A stretch of DNA of 9,833 nucleotides from Gammaproteobacteria bacterium (GTDB lineage: Bacteria; Pseudomonadota; Gammaproteobacteria; Pseudomonadales; Azotimanducaceae): the NCBI GenBank assembly GCA_002725095.1, contig PBQQ01000007.1, positions 3,360-13,192 on the forward strand, read 5' to 3'. The translations under genes and the position numbers were made by a program. The notes beneath the pieces were generated by a model. That model did no database searches. It worked only from the letters and a program-made list of their open reading frames with translations, and was not told where the DNA came from. Below, in pieces: positions 1 to 5,940 of the stretch (its first letter is position 1; the number at the start of each line of letters is the position of its first letter).

Positions 1-618
1 ATCGACACGCGATTCCATGATCATTTTAATGGCCTTAATCAGGAACTTGAGCAAACCAACGATCGGCAACAGCGCCTCAAAACATTTGGTCGACTCCTGA
101 GTTATTTGCAGGACGTGACATCGCCGCCACGTGTGGTGCCGGTGTTTACCAGCCGCTGGTGGCGATTTTCGTTTTTTGATCGTTTTGATCGTTTCGGTGT
201 GGACGCTGAGCGGTTGCAAACTACGTTAGCGAATCAGTGCCCGCAACTCGTGGCCTTTGATCAAGTGTTGCAATCCCCTGATGTTCGACCGGGATTGCAG
301 CAGTTGTTAGAGGCGACGGCGGAAGAAACTATAGTCAGCGTCCGTGCGCCGATTGAGGGTTTGCCTACTCAATGGACGGCTTTCTGGCAATTCGGCGCAG
401 CGGATGAATTTGGCAGCTATGGCCCTGCGGGTAATAAGTTTGGCGAGCGAACCAGTTTTCGTTGTGGTGAAGAAACTTGCTTGTTGTTGGAAGATGATCC
501 TCTTTATCAGGACTTTGCTCACGAACGTCATATGTCGGCTGTTATGGCGACCATGCGGGCGATGCTGTTGATGCAGCGTTACGACGCCGAGGCCGCTGCA
601 TTGGCGCAAGCGCAATAG
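1..618 (+). CDS. Hypothetical protein, 3' part only (5' end outside window)
   Basis: The reading frame is open from the first base to a TAG stop at 616-618, giving 205 visible residues. The start lies to the left of the window. I do not recognise the family. The visible part looks like a soluble cytoplasmic protein: it has no hydrophobic stretch long enough for a membrane segment, a charged Gln/Glu/Asp-rich beginning, an aromatic patch (SRWWRFSFFDRFDRF, about residues 51-65) and an Ala-rich, weakly helical C-terminus ending in AALAQAQ. Two cysteines lie close together (FRCGEETC), but no complete metal-binding motif is visible. The stop is 18 bases before the next gene, so the two are probably co-transcribed. 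An internal TTG at 106 could be read as a start, but the frame continues upstream without a stop, so a longer gene is more likely. That it is coding is well supported; its function is unknown. Confidence 0.8.
   Translation: MDTRFHDHFNGLNQELEQTNDRQQRLKTFGRLLSYLQDVTSPPRVVPVFTSRWWRFSFFDRFDRFGVDAERLQTTLANQCPQLVAFDQVLQSPDVRPGLQQLLEATAEETIVSVRAPIEGLPTQWTAFWQFGAADEFGSYGPAGNKFGERTSFRCGEETCLLLEDDPLYQDFAHERHMSAVMATMRAMLLMQRYDAEAAALAQAQ
174..191 (+). repeat. Perfect 9-bp tandem duplication inside the first gene
   Basis: TTTTGATCG occurs twice head to tail (174-182 and 183-191), followed by a further TTT. It keeps the frame and encodes FDRFDRF. It is probably a slippage or microduplication event and not a regulatory repeat. 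Confidence 0.75.
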
Positions 619-626
619 CTGCGCTT

Positions 627-639
627 AAGGGGCAATGTG
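627..639 (+). promoter_or_regulatory. Ribosome binding site that fixes a GTG start
   Basis: AAGGGG at 627-632 lies four bases before GTG at 637. The ATG at 635 is followed at once by a stop (ATG TGA in its own frame), so GTG 637 is the only sensible start for the flavin monooxygenase. Confidence 0.6.
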
Positions 640-1572
640 AGCACACTGCATTTGGGGTTAACCCCGTGGAATTTCTCTAATCTGTCGGCACGGAGTCTGT
701 GCGAACAGGCGCAGTTTGCTGAGCGCTGCGGCTACCAATCATTGTGGCTACCGGAAAACCATTTTGGTGAAAGCGCGCTGCCAGACCCGTTAACTCTGCT
801 GGCCGCTGTTGCCGGTGCCACGTCAACGATCAAGTTGGGCACAACATCGTACCTTTTGACCTTGCGTAATCCGTTACAAGCCGCGGAGCAGGTTGCGGTA
901 TTCGATCAGATGAGTGAGGGTCGTTTGATTCTTGGGGTGGGCCGCGGCTATGCACCAGAAATGTTGCGTGCCTTCCATGTGCCGGTGGCCGAGAAGCGCA
1001 GGATTTTTGCTTGGACGTTGGGCATTATGCGTCGCGCGTGGGCGGGTGAAGCGGTGACCTTGGATGATGATCCCGACAATGCGATTAAGGTTTTCCCCAG
1101 GCCCATGCAACAACCGGGGCCGCCGATTTGGGTGGCGGCATTTGGTCCTAAGGCCTTGGCACAAGCTGGCGGCTTAGGGTTGCCCTATTTGTCTTCGCCG
1201 ATGGAAAGCCTCGGCACCCTGCGCGACAACTATACTCAGCATCAGGCTGCCGCGGTCGCCGCAGGCGTTGCTCCGCCTGAGGTGTTGCCGTTAATGCGTA
1301 CGGTATTTGTTAGTCGAGATACGGCCCAGTGTAAGCAGCTACGAGAATTGCTAACGGCTCAGGCGGATAATACGCGTTTGCAGGACGGTGAAAGCATTGA
1401 TGATTGGACGATTATTGGCGAGCCGAACTTTGTTCGCGAGCGCGTACAGGCATACCAGCAGTCGTTGGGCATGACCCATATGATCGCCACCCGCATCCGC
1501 TTAGGTGGTATGGAAGAGCCTGTGTTGCGCGCCAGTGTCGAATTGCTAGCGGAAACACTGGACGGGTTGTAA
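637..1572 (+). CDS. LLM-class flavin-dependent oxidoreductase (luciferase-like monooxygenase)
   Basis: This is a 311-residue protein of the bacterial luciferase-like family: TIM-barrel enzymes that use reduced FMN (or F420 in some lineages) and often O2 to oxidise organic substrates. Visible family marks are GYQSLWLPENHF (about 32-43), the strand-turn LGTTSYLLTLRNPLQAAEQ (about 67-85), SEGRLILGVGRGY (about 93-105), PPIWVAAFGPKALAQAGGLG (about 162-181) and the C-terminal IIGEPNFVRERVQAY. Length is normal for single-domain members. The start is GTG after AAGGGG. It follows the upstream gene by 18 bases and precedes the hydroxyacid dehydrogenase by 31 bases, which suggests one operon. The family is clear, but the substrate cannot be read from sequence: family members act on aldehydes, sulfonates, nitriloacetate, alkanes and others. 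No flavin reductase gene is seen nearby, so reduced flavin would have to come from elsewhere. Confidence 0.88.
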   Translation: MSTLHLGLTPWNFSNLSARSLCEQAQFAERCGYQSLWLPENHFGESALPDPLTLLAAVAGATSTIKLGTTSYLLTLRNPLQAAEQVAVFDQMSEGRLILGVGRGYAPEMLRAFHVPVAEKRRIFAWTLGIMRRAWAGEAVTLDDDPDNAIKVFPRPMQQPGPPIWVAAFGPKALAQAGGLGLPYLSSPMESLGTLRDNYTQHQAAAVAAGVAPPEVLPLMRTVFVSRDTAQCKQLRELLTAQADNTRLQDGESIDDWTIIGEPNFVRERVQAYQQSLGMTHMIATRIRLGGMEEPVLRASVELLAETLDGL

Positions 1573-1603
1573 CATCACCGGCTTAGATTAATTAGGAGTC
1601 AAG

Positions 1604-2611
1604 ATGACGTATCGAATTTTGTGGCCTGCTATGCGCTGGCCGGATGGTCGGGACATCGAAATATCGAGCGTCGGTGAGCACCAAGCGGAATTTTGTGAAC
1701 ATTACGCCGACGTCACGGACGACCAGTGGGAAAATTGCGACGCCATCGTGACCGTCAATGACATTCCTGAAGAATACCGTGCCAAGTTAAAAAAATGCCG
1801 CATTGTTGTGACCCCTAAAGTTGGGTTCGACAATCTGGACTTGGCGGCATGGGGCGCGCGCGGGTTGCCGGTATGTAATGTGCCTGACTACGGCACTCAA
1901 GAAGTGGCCGATCATGCTATGGCACTGATGCTGTCACTGATGAAAGGCGTCACCTTCCATACTCGGGAACTTAAGCAAGATCCCAAGGGGTTATGGCGCC
2001 CGGCATTGAATCCCTTTGGTAAGAGATTGTCAGCGTGTGTCTTTGGTGTGGTCGGTTTAGGCCGTATCGGTACTGCGGCGGTTTTGCGTGCCAAAGCGTT
2101 TGGTATGGATGTGGTGATGTTTGATCCCTACCGAGAAAACGGTGCGGAGTTGTCGGTGGGTATTCGTCGAGCACACTCCTTAGAGGAATTGTTTGGCCAA
2201 TGCGATATTGTCAGCTTGCATCTGCCTTTGGGCGAGACGACAGAAAAGCTCATTAATCTGGAGGTGCTTTCGGCATCTAAGCCGGGGCTTGTGCTGATAA
2301 ATACCGCGCGGGGACCGATTATTGATTTGGATGACCTGTACACGGCCCTGAAAGAAAACATGATTGCCGCCTGTGGTGTCGACGTCCTGCCAGAAGAGCC
2401 AGCGAATCCGGAGCATCCGCTGATTAAAGCTTGGGCGGCAGATGAGGAGTGGATTGACCATCGACTGTTGATCACCCCGCATTCGGCGTTTTTTACCCCC
2501 GAGAGCGTGTATGACATGCGCTTTAAAGGCGGCCAGGTCGCGATAAAGTATCTCGACGGCAAGGGCCTGGATAATTGTGTAAACCAACAGTGGGTCGAGA
2601 ACCCGCGCTGA
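1604..2611 (+). CDS. D-2-hydroxyacid dehydrogenase, CtBP-like NAD-binding protein
   Basis: A 335-residue cytoplasmic dehydrogenase of the D-isomer-specific 2-hydroxyacid family, which interconverts 2-oxoacids and D-2-hydroxyacids with NAD(P)H. The Rossmann motif is GLGRIG (151-156), followed by FDPY with Asp174 at the end of the second strand, favouring NAD(H) over NADP(H). The catalytic set is complete: Arg236 in NTARGP, Glu265 in DVLPEEP and His293 in TPHSAFF. The substrate-domain segment VPDYGTQEVADHAMALML resembles C-terminal-binding-protein-type members more than phosphoglycerate or formate dehydrogenases. A strong Shine-Dalgarno TAGGAG (1593-1598) lies five bases before ATG. It lies in line with the flavin monooxygenase and transporter genes. 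Family and catalytic competence are well supported; the substrate is not known. Phosphoglycerate dehydrogenase (SerA) is unlikely because no C-terminal ACT domain is present. Confidence 0.88.
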   Translation: MTYRILWPAMRWPDGRDIEISSVGEHQAEFCEHYADVTDDQWENCDAIVTVNDIPEEYRAKLKKCRIVVTPKVGFDNLDLAAWGARGLPVCNVPDYGTQEVADHAMALMLSLMKGVTFHTRELKQDPKGLWRPALNPFGKRLSACVFGVVGLGRIGTAAVLRAKAFGMDVVMFDPYRENGAELSVGIRRAHSLEELFGQCDIVSLHLPLGETTEKLINLEVLSASKPGLVLINTARGPIIDLDDLYTALKENMIAACGVDVLPEEPANPEHPLIKAWAADEEWIDHRLLITPHSAFFTPESVYDMRFKGGQVAIKYLDGKGLDNCVNQQWVENPR

Positions 2612-2645
2612 CGGTATTCTTGCAAACCCGGTTATGGAGACAGGG

Positions 2646-3404
2646 ATGACTGAGGCGATTTATCAGAAGCGTCGGCAGCGCGTGTTCTTTGTGCTGTCGG
2701 GGCTGTTTCTTGGCACTCTGGCAATGCTCAATATACTGGGCATCAGCCGTTTCCTTGATTTGTCGTTTTCGCTGTTTGGGCTAGAGATCCCCATGATAGT
2801 GGCGGTTGGGGTATTGCCTTATCCGGTTACGTTTATGTGCACCGACCTCATCAGTGAGCTTTACGGTGAGGAAAAAGCCCGCGACATGGTGTGGGTTGGC
2901 TTGCTGTTAAATGTTTGGGTGGTGTTTTTATTGTGGCTGGGCAGCGAACTCCCTGGCACCGGGGTAGATCCAGCTACTGGCGCTCCGCTGATTGACGCCG
3001 CCGGACGTGAGCCGGTGTTTTTCGAAATTAAAAATCTGGCTTTTGGCGCTGTCGCCGCATCAATGATCGCTTATTTGGCGGCGCAGTTTTGTGATGTGCG
3101 GATTTTTCACATGATGAAACGCCTGACCAAAGGTCGCCACTTATGGCTGCGTAATAACGTATCCACCATGATCAGCCAGATTGTCGACTCGACTGCGGTG
3201 ATTTTAGTGACGCATTTCTGGGCGGCGGCTCTGCCTATTAATGCCGATGAGCCGCTATGGCCGCAGCTGATGATATTTATCGCCTCGGGCTATGTGTTCA
3301 AACTTTTCATAGCGGCCTTGGACACAGGGCCAATTTATCTCGCGGTTCGCTATTTGCGTACTTATCTTGGTCTTGGTGAAAACGAAGAAGCGACCGACGG
3401 CTGA
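2646..3404 (+). CDS. VUT/YhhQ family queuosine precursor transporter
   Basis: An integral inner-membrane protein of 252 residues with about six hydrophobic segments (roughly 13-34, 47-66, 82-100, 131-150, 180-197, 206-226). It matches the VUT family (DUF165), whose E. coli member YhhQ imports the queuosine precursors preQ0/preQ1. Family signatures are TDLISELYGEEKAR (66-79, the DxxxExYG core) and LRNNVSTMISQIVDST (168-183), with conserved polar residues inside the membrane. An upstream in-frame ATG at 2634 exists, but GGAG (2636-2639), overlapping that ATG, sits six bases before ATG 2646, so 2646 is the better start; the longer form would have no Shine-Dalgarno. It is the last gene of the left + strand run and ends ten bases before the convergent SDR. 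Between the second and third predicted helices and again at 101-130 there are soluble loops. Specificity for preQ0/preQ1 is inferred from family only. Confidence 0.85.
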   Translation: MTEAIYQKRRQRVFFVLSGLFLGTLAMLNILGISRFLDLSFSLFGLEIPMIVAVGVLPYPVTFMCTDLISELYGEEKARDMVWVGLLLNVWVVFLLWLGSELPGTGVDPATGAPLIDAAGREPVFFEIKNLAFGAVAASMIAYLAAQFCDVRIFHMMKRLTKGRHLWLRNNVSTMISQIVDSTAVILVTHFWAAALPINADEPLWPQLMIFIASGYVFKLFIAALDTGPIYLAVRYLRTYLGLGENEEATDG

Positions 3405-3422
3405 GCGCTTCGACTAGCGCTC
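3403..3422. terminator. Hairpin between convergent genes, possible bidirectional terminator
   Basis: A perfect 7-bp inverted repeat, GAGCGCT (3403-3409) and AGCGCTC (3416-3422), with a six-base loop. It covers part of the transporter stop codon (3402-3404) and all of the SDR stop (3414-3416). Only a weak T-rich stretch (TATTT) follows on the + strand and none on the - strand, so it is at best a weak intrinsic terminator for the + direction. Confidence 0.4.
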
Positions 3423-4109
3423 TATTTGCCCAAGATTGGCGTTAATGGCGGCGCCGTTGAGTACTGGATTTTGTGCAGCAAACAACAGCGCGCTGGCGAT
3501 TTCTGCGGGCTCGATCAGTCGTTCGAAAGCGCTCATGGCGGCAATTTGTGGCATCACGTCAGCGGGCACATGCTCGCGCAACATTTCGGTGTTGGTAAAT
3601 CCGGGGTTAATGCAAGCGGTATGCACGCCAGTGCCCGCGAGATCCTGGCAGGTCGCACGCATCATGCCGATGACCGCGTGTTTGCTGGTGGCATAGCTAA
3701 AGCTGTTGGGCACCGCTTTTTCTCCTAAGGTTGAGCCAACGTATAGGATGCTCGACGACGCTTGCATATGGGGGATCATAAATTGGTTAAGGGTATTAGC
3801 GGCAACGACGTTGATTTCAAATACGCGCCGCAGTTGCTCTGAGTCGGTGCTGGCGATGTTGTCGTTGATCAGTACGGCGGCGTTGTGTATCAAAGTGATC
3901 TGCTTGCCGCCCTTAATAGCGTGGTTTAAATCGTTCTGGATCGCTGCGATGAAGTCTGGTTGCGACAAATCGCATGTGATGTTTGTTACGCCTGCCACCG
4001 GGCAGGGCCGGCGAGACAGGTTCACAATGTCGAAGCCGTGTTTTTGAAACAGCTCGGCAGTCGCTGCACCAATGCCCGCGCTGGCACCGGTTATGACAAG
4101 ATGTGGCAT
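3414..4109 (-). CDS. SDR family NAD(P)-dependent oxidoreductase
   Basis: A 231-residue classical short-chain dehydrogenase/reductase, presumably cytoplasmic. The cofactor motif is TGASAGIG (7-14). SRR at 32-34 after the second strand favours NADPH; CDLS (46-49) and HNAA (75-78, a variant of NNAG) follow. The catalytic tetrad is complete: Asn100, Ser126 (in YVGST), Tyr139 and Lys143 (YATSK), and NPGFTNTEM (168-176) is the usual substrate-loop region. A good Shine-Dalgarno AAGGA (4116-4120 on the complementary strand) precedes ATG by about six bases. It lies 94 bases downstream of the PTPS-like gene on the same strand, and its 3' end abuts the transporter gene. Some SDRs reduce pterins (sepiapterin reductase, FolM), and the neighbour makes that plausible here, but nothing in the sequence fixes the substrate. 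The family call is firm; a pterin role is inference. Confidence 0.88.
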   Translation of the reverse strand: MPHLVITGASAGIGAATAELFQKHGFDIVNLSRRPCPVAGVTNITCDLSQPDFIAAIQNDLNHAIKGGKQITLIHNAAVLINDNIASTDSEQLRRVFEINVVAANTLNQFMIPHMQASSSILYVGSTLGEKAVPNSFSYATSKHAVIGMMRATCQDLAGTGVHTACINPGFTNTEMLREHVPADVMPQIAAMSAFERLIEPAEIASALLFAAQNPVLNGAAINANLGQIER

Positions 4110-4147
4110 AGAGACATCCTTAACATTGAGTTGGCATAGGTTGAACT

Positions 4148-4180
4148 AATTGCGTCCCCGCCACCAGTGGAGGCGCAATT
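4148..4180. repeat. Interrupted inverted repeat in the PTPS-SDR gap
   Basis: AATTGCG (4148-4154) pairs with CGCAATT (4174-4180), and the interior holds a second palindrome CCACCAGTGG (4161-4170). Together they can fold into a two-part stem. Read on the - strand, as the PTPS-to-SDR transcript would be, only AATTAGTT follows, a poor U-tract. It could be an attenuating structure, a processing site or an operator; the sequence alone does not decide. Confidence 0.4.
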
Positions 4181-4203
4181 TTGGCAGCCGTAAATCTGAG
4201 TGT

Positions 4204-4692
4204 TTAGGAGGACGTTGGACGCCATTCAGCGCGTGCCCATTGACCTTCTCCCGACGCGCAGCGCAGCAGCAGGTAGTCAATGTCTAAGGCGGCGATTGTG
4301 GGGTCTTGGACTAATCTGTCGAGAAAGTGATGGGCCAACTCTTCTACCGTGATATTGCGGATGGGCACCAGAGTGAGGTCGCGATCCAGAAACGGTATGC
4401 GCTCGCCATTGAACAAGACGTAGGTGAATTCACTGTCGTTTTCGATCTCGAGATAGGGTGATTGGGTGGGCATGAGCACTTGCTCGTCATATTCGTCGCA
4501 CAGTGCTTTGAGCGTTGTTTTGAGAATGTTGTAGTCGAACGTCAGGCCGTTGTCATGGATTGTTGCGGTCGCATTTAATGTGACGTGAAAGTTATGCCCG
4601 TGTAAATTTTCGCGCTCGGTGGCGCTGAATAGTGTGAAGTGGGCAGCTGCGAAGTGGAGATATTCTTTGCTTATTTCTATCGTGGTTTGCAT
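4204..4692 (-). CDS. 6-pyruvoyl-tetrahydropterin synthase / QueD-like protein, noncanonical active site
   Basis: A 162-residue protein of the PTPS/QueD (T-fold) family, which act on dihydroneopterin triphosphate to give pterins or 6-carboxytetrahydropterin. The three zinc ligands are present: His18 in FAAAHF, and His31 and His33 in LHGHNF. FDYNILK (52-58) matches the conserved xxDFxxLK segment. By-eye alignment to E. coli QueD puts Arg27 at the catalytic Cys27, Asp69-Glu70 at Asp70-His71, and Cys145 at Glu110, so the usual catalytic residues appear to be replaced. Glu26 and Glu28 flank the Cys position, as may occur in PTPS-III enzymes that use Glu there. It is longer than QueD (about 120 residues) because of an insertion around residues 75-112. 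Start ATG 4692 fits the family N-terminus, but the Shine-Dalgarno is weak. It is probably co-transcribed with the SDR downstream and diverges from the acyl-CoA dehydrogenase. The fold is well supported; the reaction is open. Confidence 0.82.
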   Translation of the reverse strand: MQTTIEISKEYLHFAAAHFTLFSATERENLHGHNFHVTLNATATIHDNGLTFDYNILKTTLKALCDEYDEQVLMPTQSPYLEIENDSEFTYVLFNGERIPFLDRDLTLVPIRNITVEELAHHFLDRLVQDPTIAALDIDYLLLRCASGEGQWARAEWRPTSS

Positions 4693-4695
4693 GGC

Positions 4696-4723
4696 TTGAG
4701 TCTATCACTCTCAGGCATATGAT
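4696..4723 (+). promoter_or_regulatory. Candidate sigma70 promoter for the acyl-CoA dehydrogenase gene
   Basis: TTGAGT (4696-4701) and TATGAT (4718-4723) are separated by 16 bases in the 58-base divergent gap. The second box differs from TATAAT at one position. Transcription would begin near 4730, leaving a leader of about 20 bases. This is a consensus match by eye only. Confidence 0.45.
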
Positions 4724-4750
4724 GAAGTCAGTGGGATTAAAGGATATACG

Positions 4751-5926
4751 ATGCGTTTTCAATTTTCTGCGGAGCAAGTGGCGTTTCAGCAACAGGTTGA
4801 AGCCTTTTTATCGGGAAATTTACCCGTTGCAACGGCCGCCAAGGTGCGCAACGGGGCGTCCGTCTCTAAAGATGAACTTACAGAATGGACGCGTGTTCTC
4901 AATGCCCAAGGCTGGGCTGCGCCGAATTGGCCCACGGAATATGGGGGTACCGGTTGGAACCTAACCTACCGGCATATTTTTGATGTGGCGTGTCGCAAAT
5001 TCCATGCTCCTGCCTTGTCCGGTTTTGGTTTCAATATGGTTGGTCCTGCGATCATAAAATACGGCAGCGAGGTGCAAAAAGCGGAGTTTTTGCCAAAGAT
5101 TCGCAATGCCGACTTGTGGTTTTGCCAGGGTTATTCGGAACCACAGGCGGGTTCTGATTTGGCCAGTGTGCGCACGCGCGCGCAACGTGACGGCGATGAT
5201 TACCTTATCAATGGCTCGAAAATTTGGACGTCGGGTGCTGAAGATGCGGATTGGATATTTTGCCTTGTGCGTACCAATCCCGATGTCCAGCAGCAAAAAG
5301 GCATCAGTTTTTTGTTGCTCGACATGACTTCGCCGGGCGTTACGGTGAAGCCGCTTTATGCGTTCAATGGCAAGCGGTTGTGGAATCAGGTGTTTTTTGA
5401 GGATGTACGCGTACCGATGAGCCAACGCTTGGGTGATGAAGACCGTGGCTGGACGGTGGCGAAGAGTCTACTGGGTGATGAGCGGCTGATGGTATCTCGC
5501 GTGGCGGAAAACCGGCGCATTTTAGCGAACCTGCGCGAAACCTTAGAGCATCAGGCGCAACGCGGTGTGTCGGTGCTGAGTGAGACACGCAAATCCATTA
5601 ATGAATTAGATATTCGTCTACAGGCGTTGGAAGCGACGAGCCTGAGAATTCTCACTGCATTCGATGGTGGCGGTGAGATTGGCGCTGAACCGAGTATGTT
5701 GAAATTGAAAGGCAGCGAATTGGTTCAGGCTCAAGACGAGATTTTGTTTGCGATGATCGATTACCTGACGCTGCCGCTGGATACGGCCACTGGCGGCGCA
5801 TCCGTTACCCCCGCCTGGGCCGAATACGTCGCCTCAGGCCGTTATCACCATCGTGGTTTCACCATTGCAGGTGGTTCGTCGGAGGTTCAGCACAATATTA
5901 TCGCTAAGCAGGTTTTGGGTCTGTAG
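4751..5926 (+). CDS. Acyl-CoA dehydrogenase family protein
   Basis: A 391-residue FAD enzyme, of normal length for the family, that introduces an alpha,beta double bond into an acyl-CoA thioester and passes electrons to ETF. Domains in order are an N-terminal helical domain (about 1-120), a beta domain with the flavin motif FCQGYSEPQAGSDLASV (124-140) and KIWTSGAEDADW (157-168), then a C-terminal helical domain ending in GFTIAGGSSEVQHNIIAKQV. In medium-chain enzymes the catalytic Glu lies in a C-terminal YEG; here that place reads IAGG. A Glu at 244 (GDERLMVSR) aligns with the alternative base position known from isovaleryl-CoA dehydrogenase, so activity is likely retained. AAAGGA (4739-4744) lies six bases before ATG. 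It is a single-gene unit here, divergent from the PTPS gene and convergent with the FAD reductase. The acyl substrate is unknown; the sequence style resembles members used for branched, dicarboxylic or polycyclic acyl-CoAs. Confidence 0.9.
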   Translation: MRFQFSAEQVAFQQQVEAFLSGNLPVATAAKVRNGASVSKDELTEWTRVLNAQGWAAPNWPTEYGGTGWNLTYRHIFDVACRKFHAPALSGFGFNMVGPAIIKYGSEVQKAEFLPKIRNADLWFCQGYSEPQAGSDLASVRTRAQRDGDDYLINGSKIWTSGAEDADWIFCLVRTNPDVQQQKGISFLLLDMTSPGVTVKPLYAFNGKRLWNQVFFEDVRVPMSQRLGDEDRGWTVAKSLLGDERLMVSRVAENRRILANLRETLEHQAQRGVSVLSETRKSINELDIRLQALEATSLRILTAFDGGGEIGAEPSMLKLKGSELVQAQDEILFAMIDYLTLPLDTATGGASVTPAWAEYVASGRYHHRGFTIAGGSSEVQHNIIAKQVLGL

Positions 5927-5940
5927 CTGCGCTGAATGTG

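Noticed and set aside
1604..2611. Calling the dehydrogenase SerA (phosphoglycerate dehydrogenase)
   Set aside because: No ACT domain and the substrate-domain motifs resemble CtBP-type members; only the general family is supported.
2128..2625. Open frame of 165 codons on the - strand
   Set aside because: It lies wholly opposite the 2-hydroxyacid dehydrogenase, whose family motifs and Shine-Dalgarno are clear, and its translation resembles no family.
2634..2645. Earlier ATG for the transporter
   Set aside because: No Shine-Dalgarno precedes it, while GGAG just after it is well placed for ATG 2646.
4148..4180. Reading the inverted repeat as a standard intrinsic terminator
   Set aside because: The stem is interrupted and no run of U follows on the transcribed - strand; kept only as a repeat of unknown role.
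4592..4792. Small - strand frame spanning the PTPS/acyl-CoA dehydrogenase gap
   Set aside because: Overlaps both real genes in another frame and has no supporting signal.
4961..5425. Open frame of 154 codons on the - strand
   Set aside because: Opposite the acyl-CoA dehydrogenase flavin domain; no recognisable domain and no ribosome binding site.
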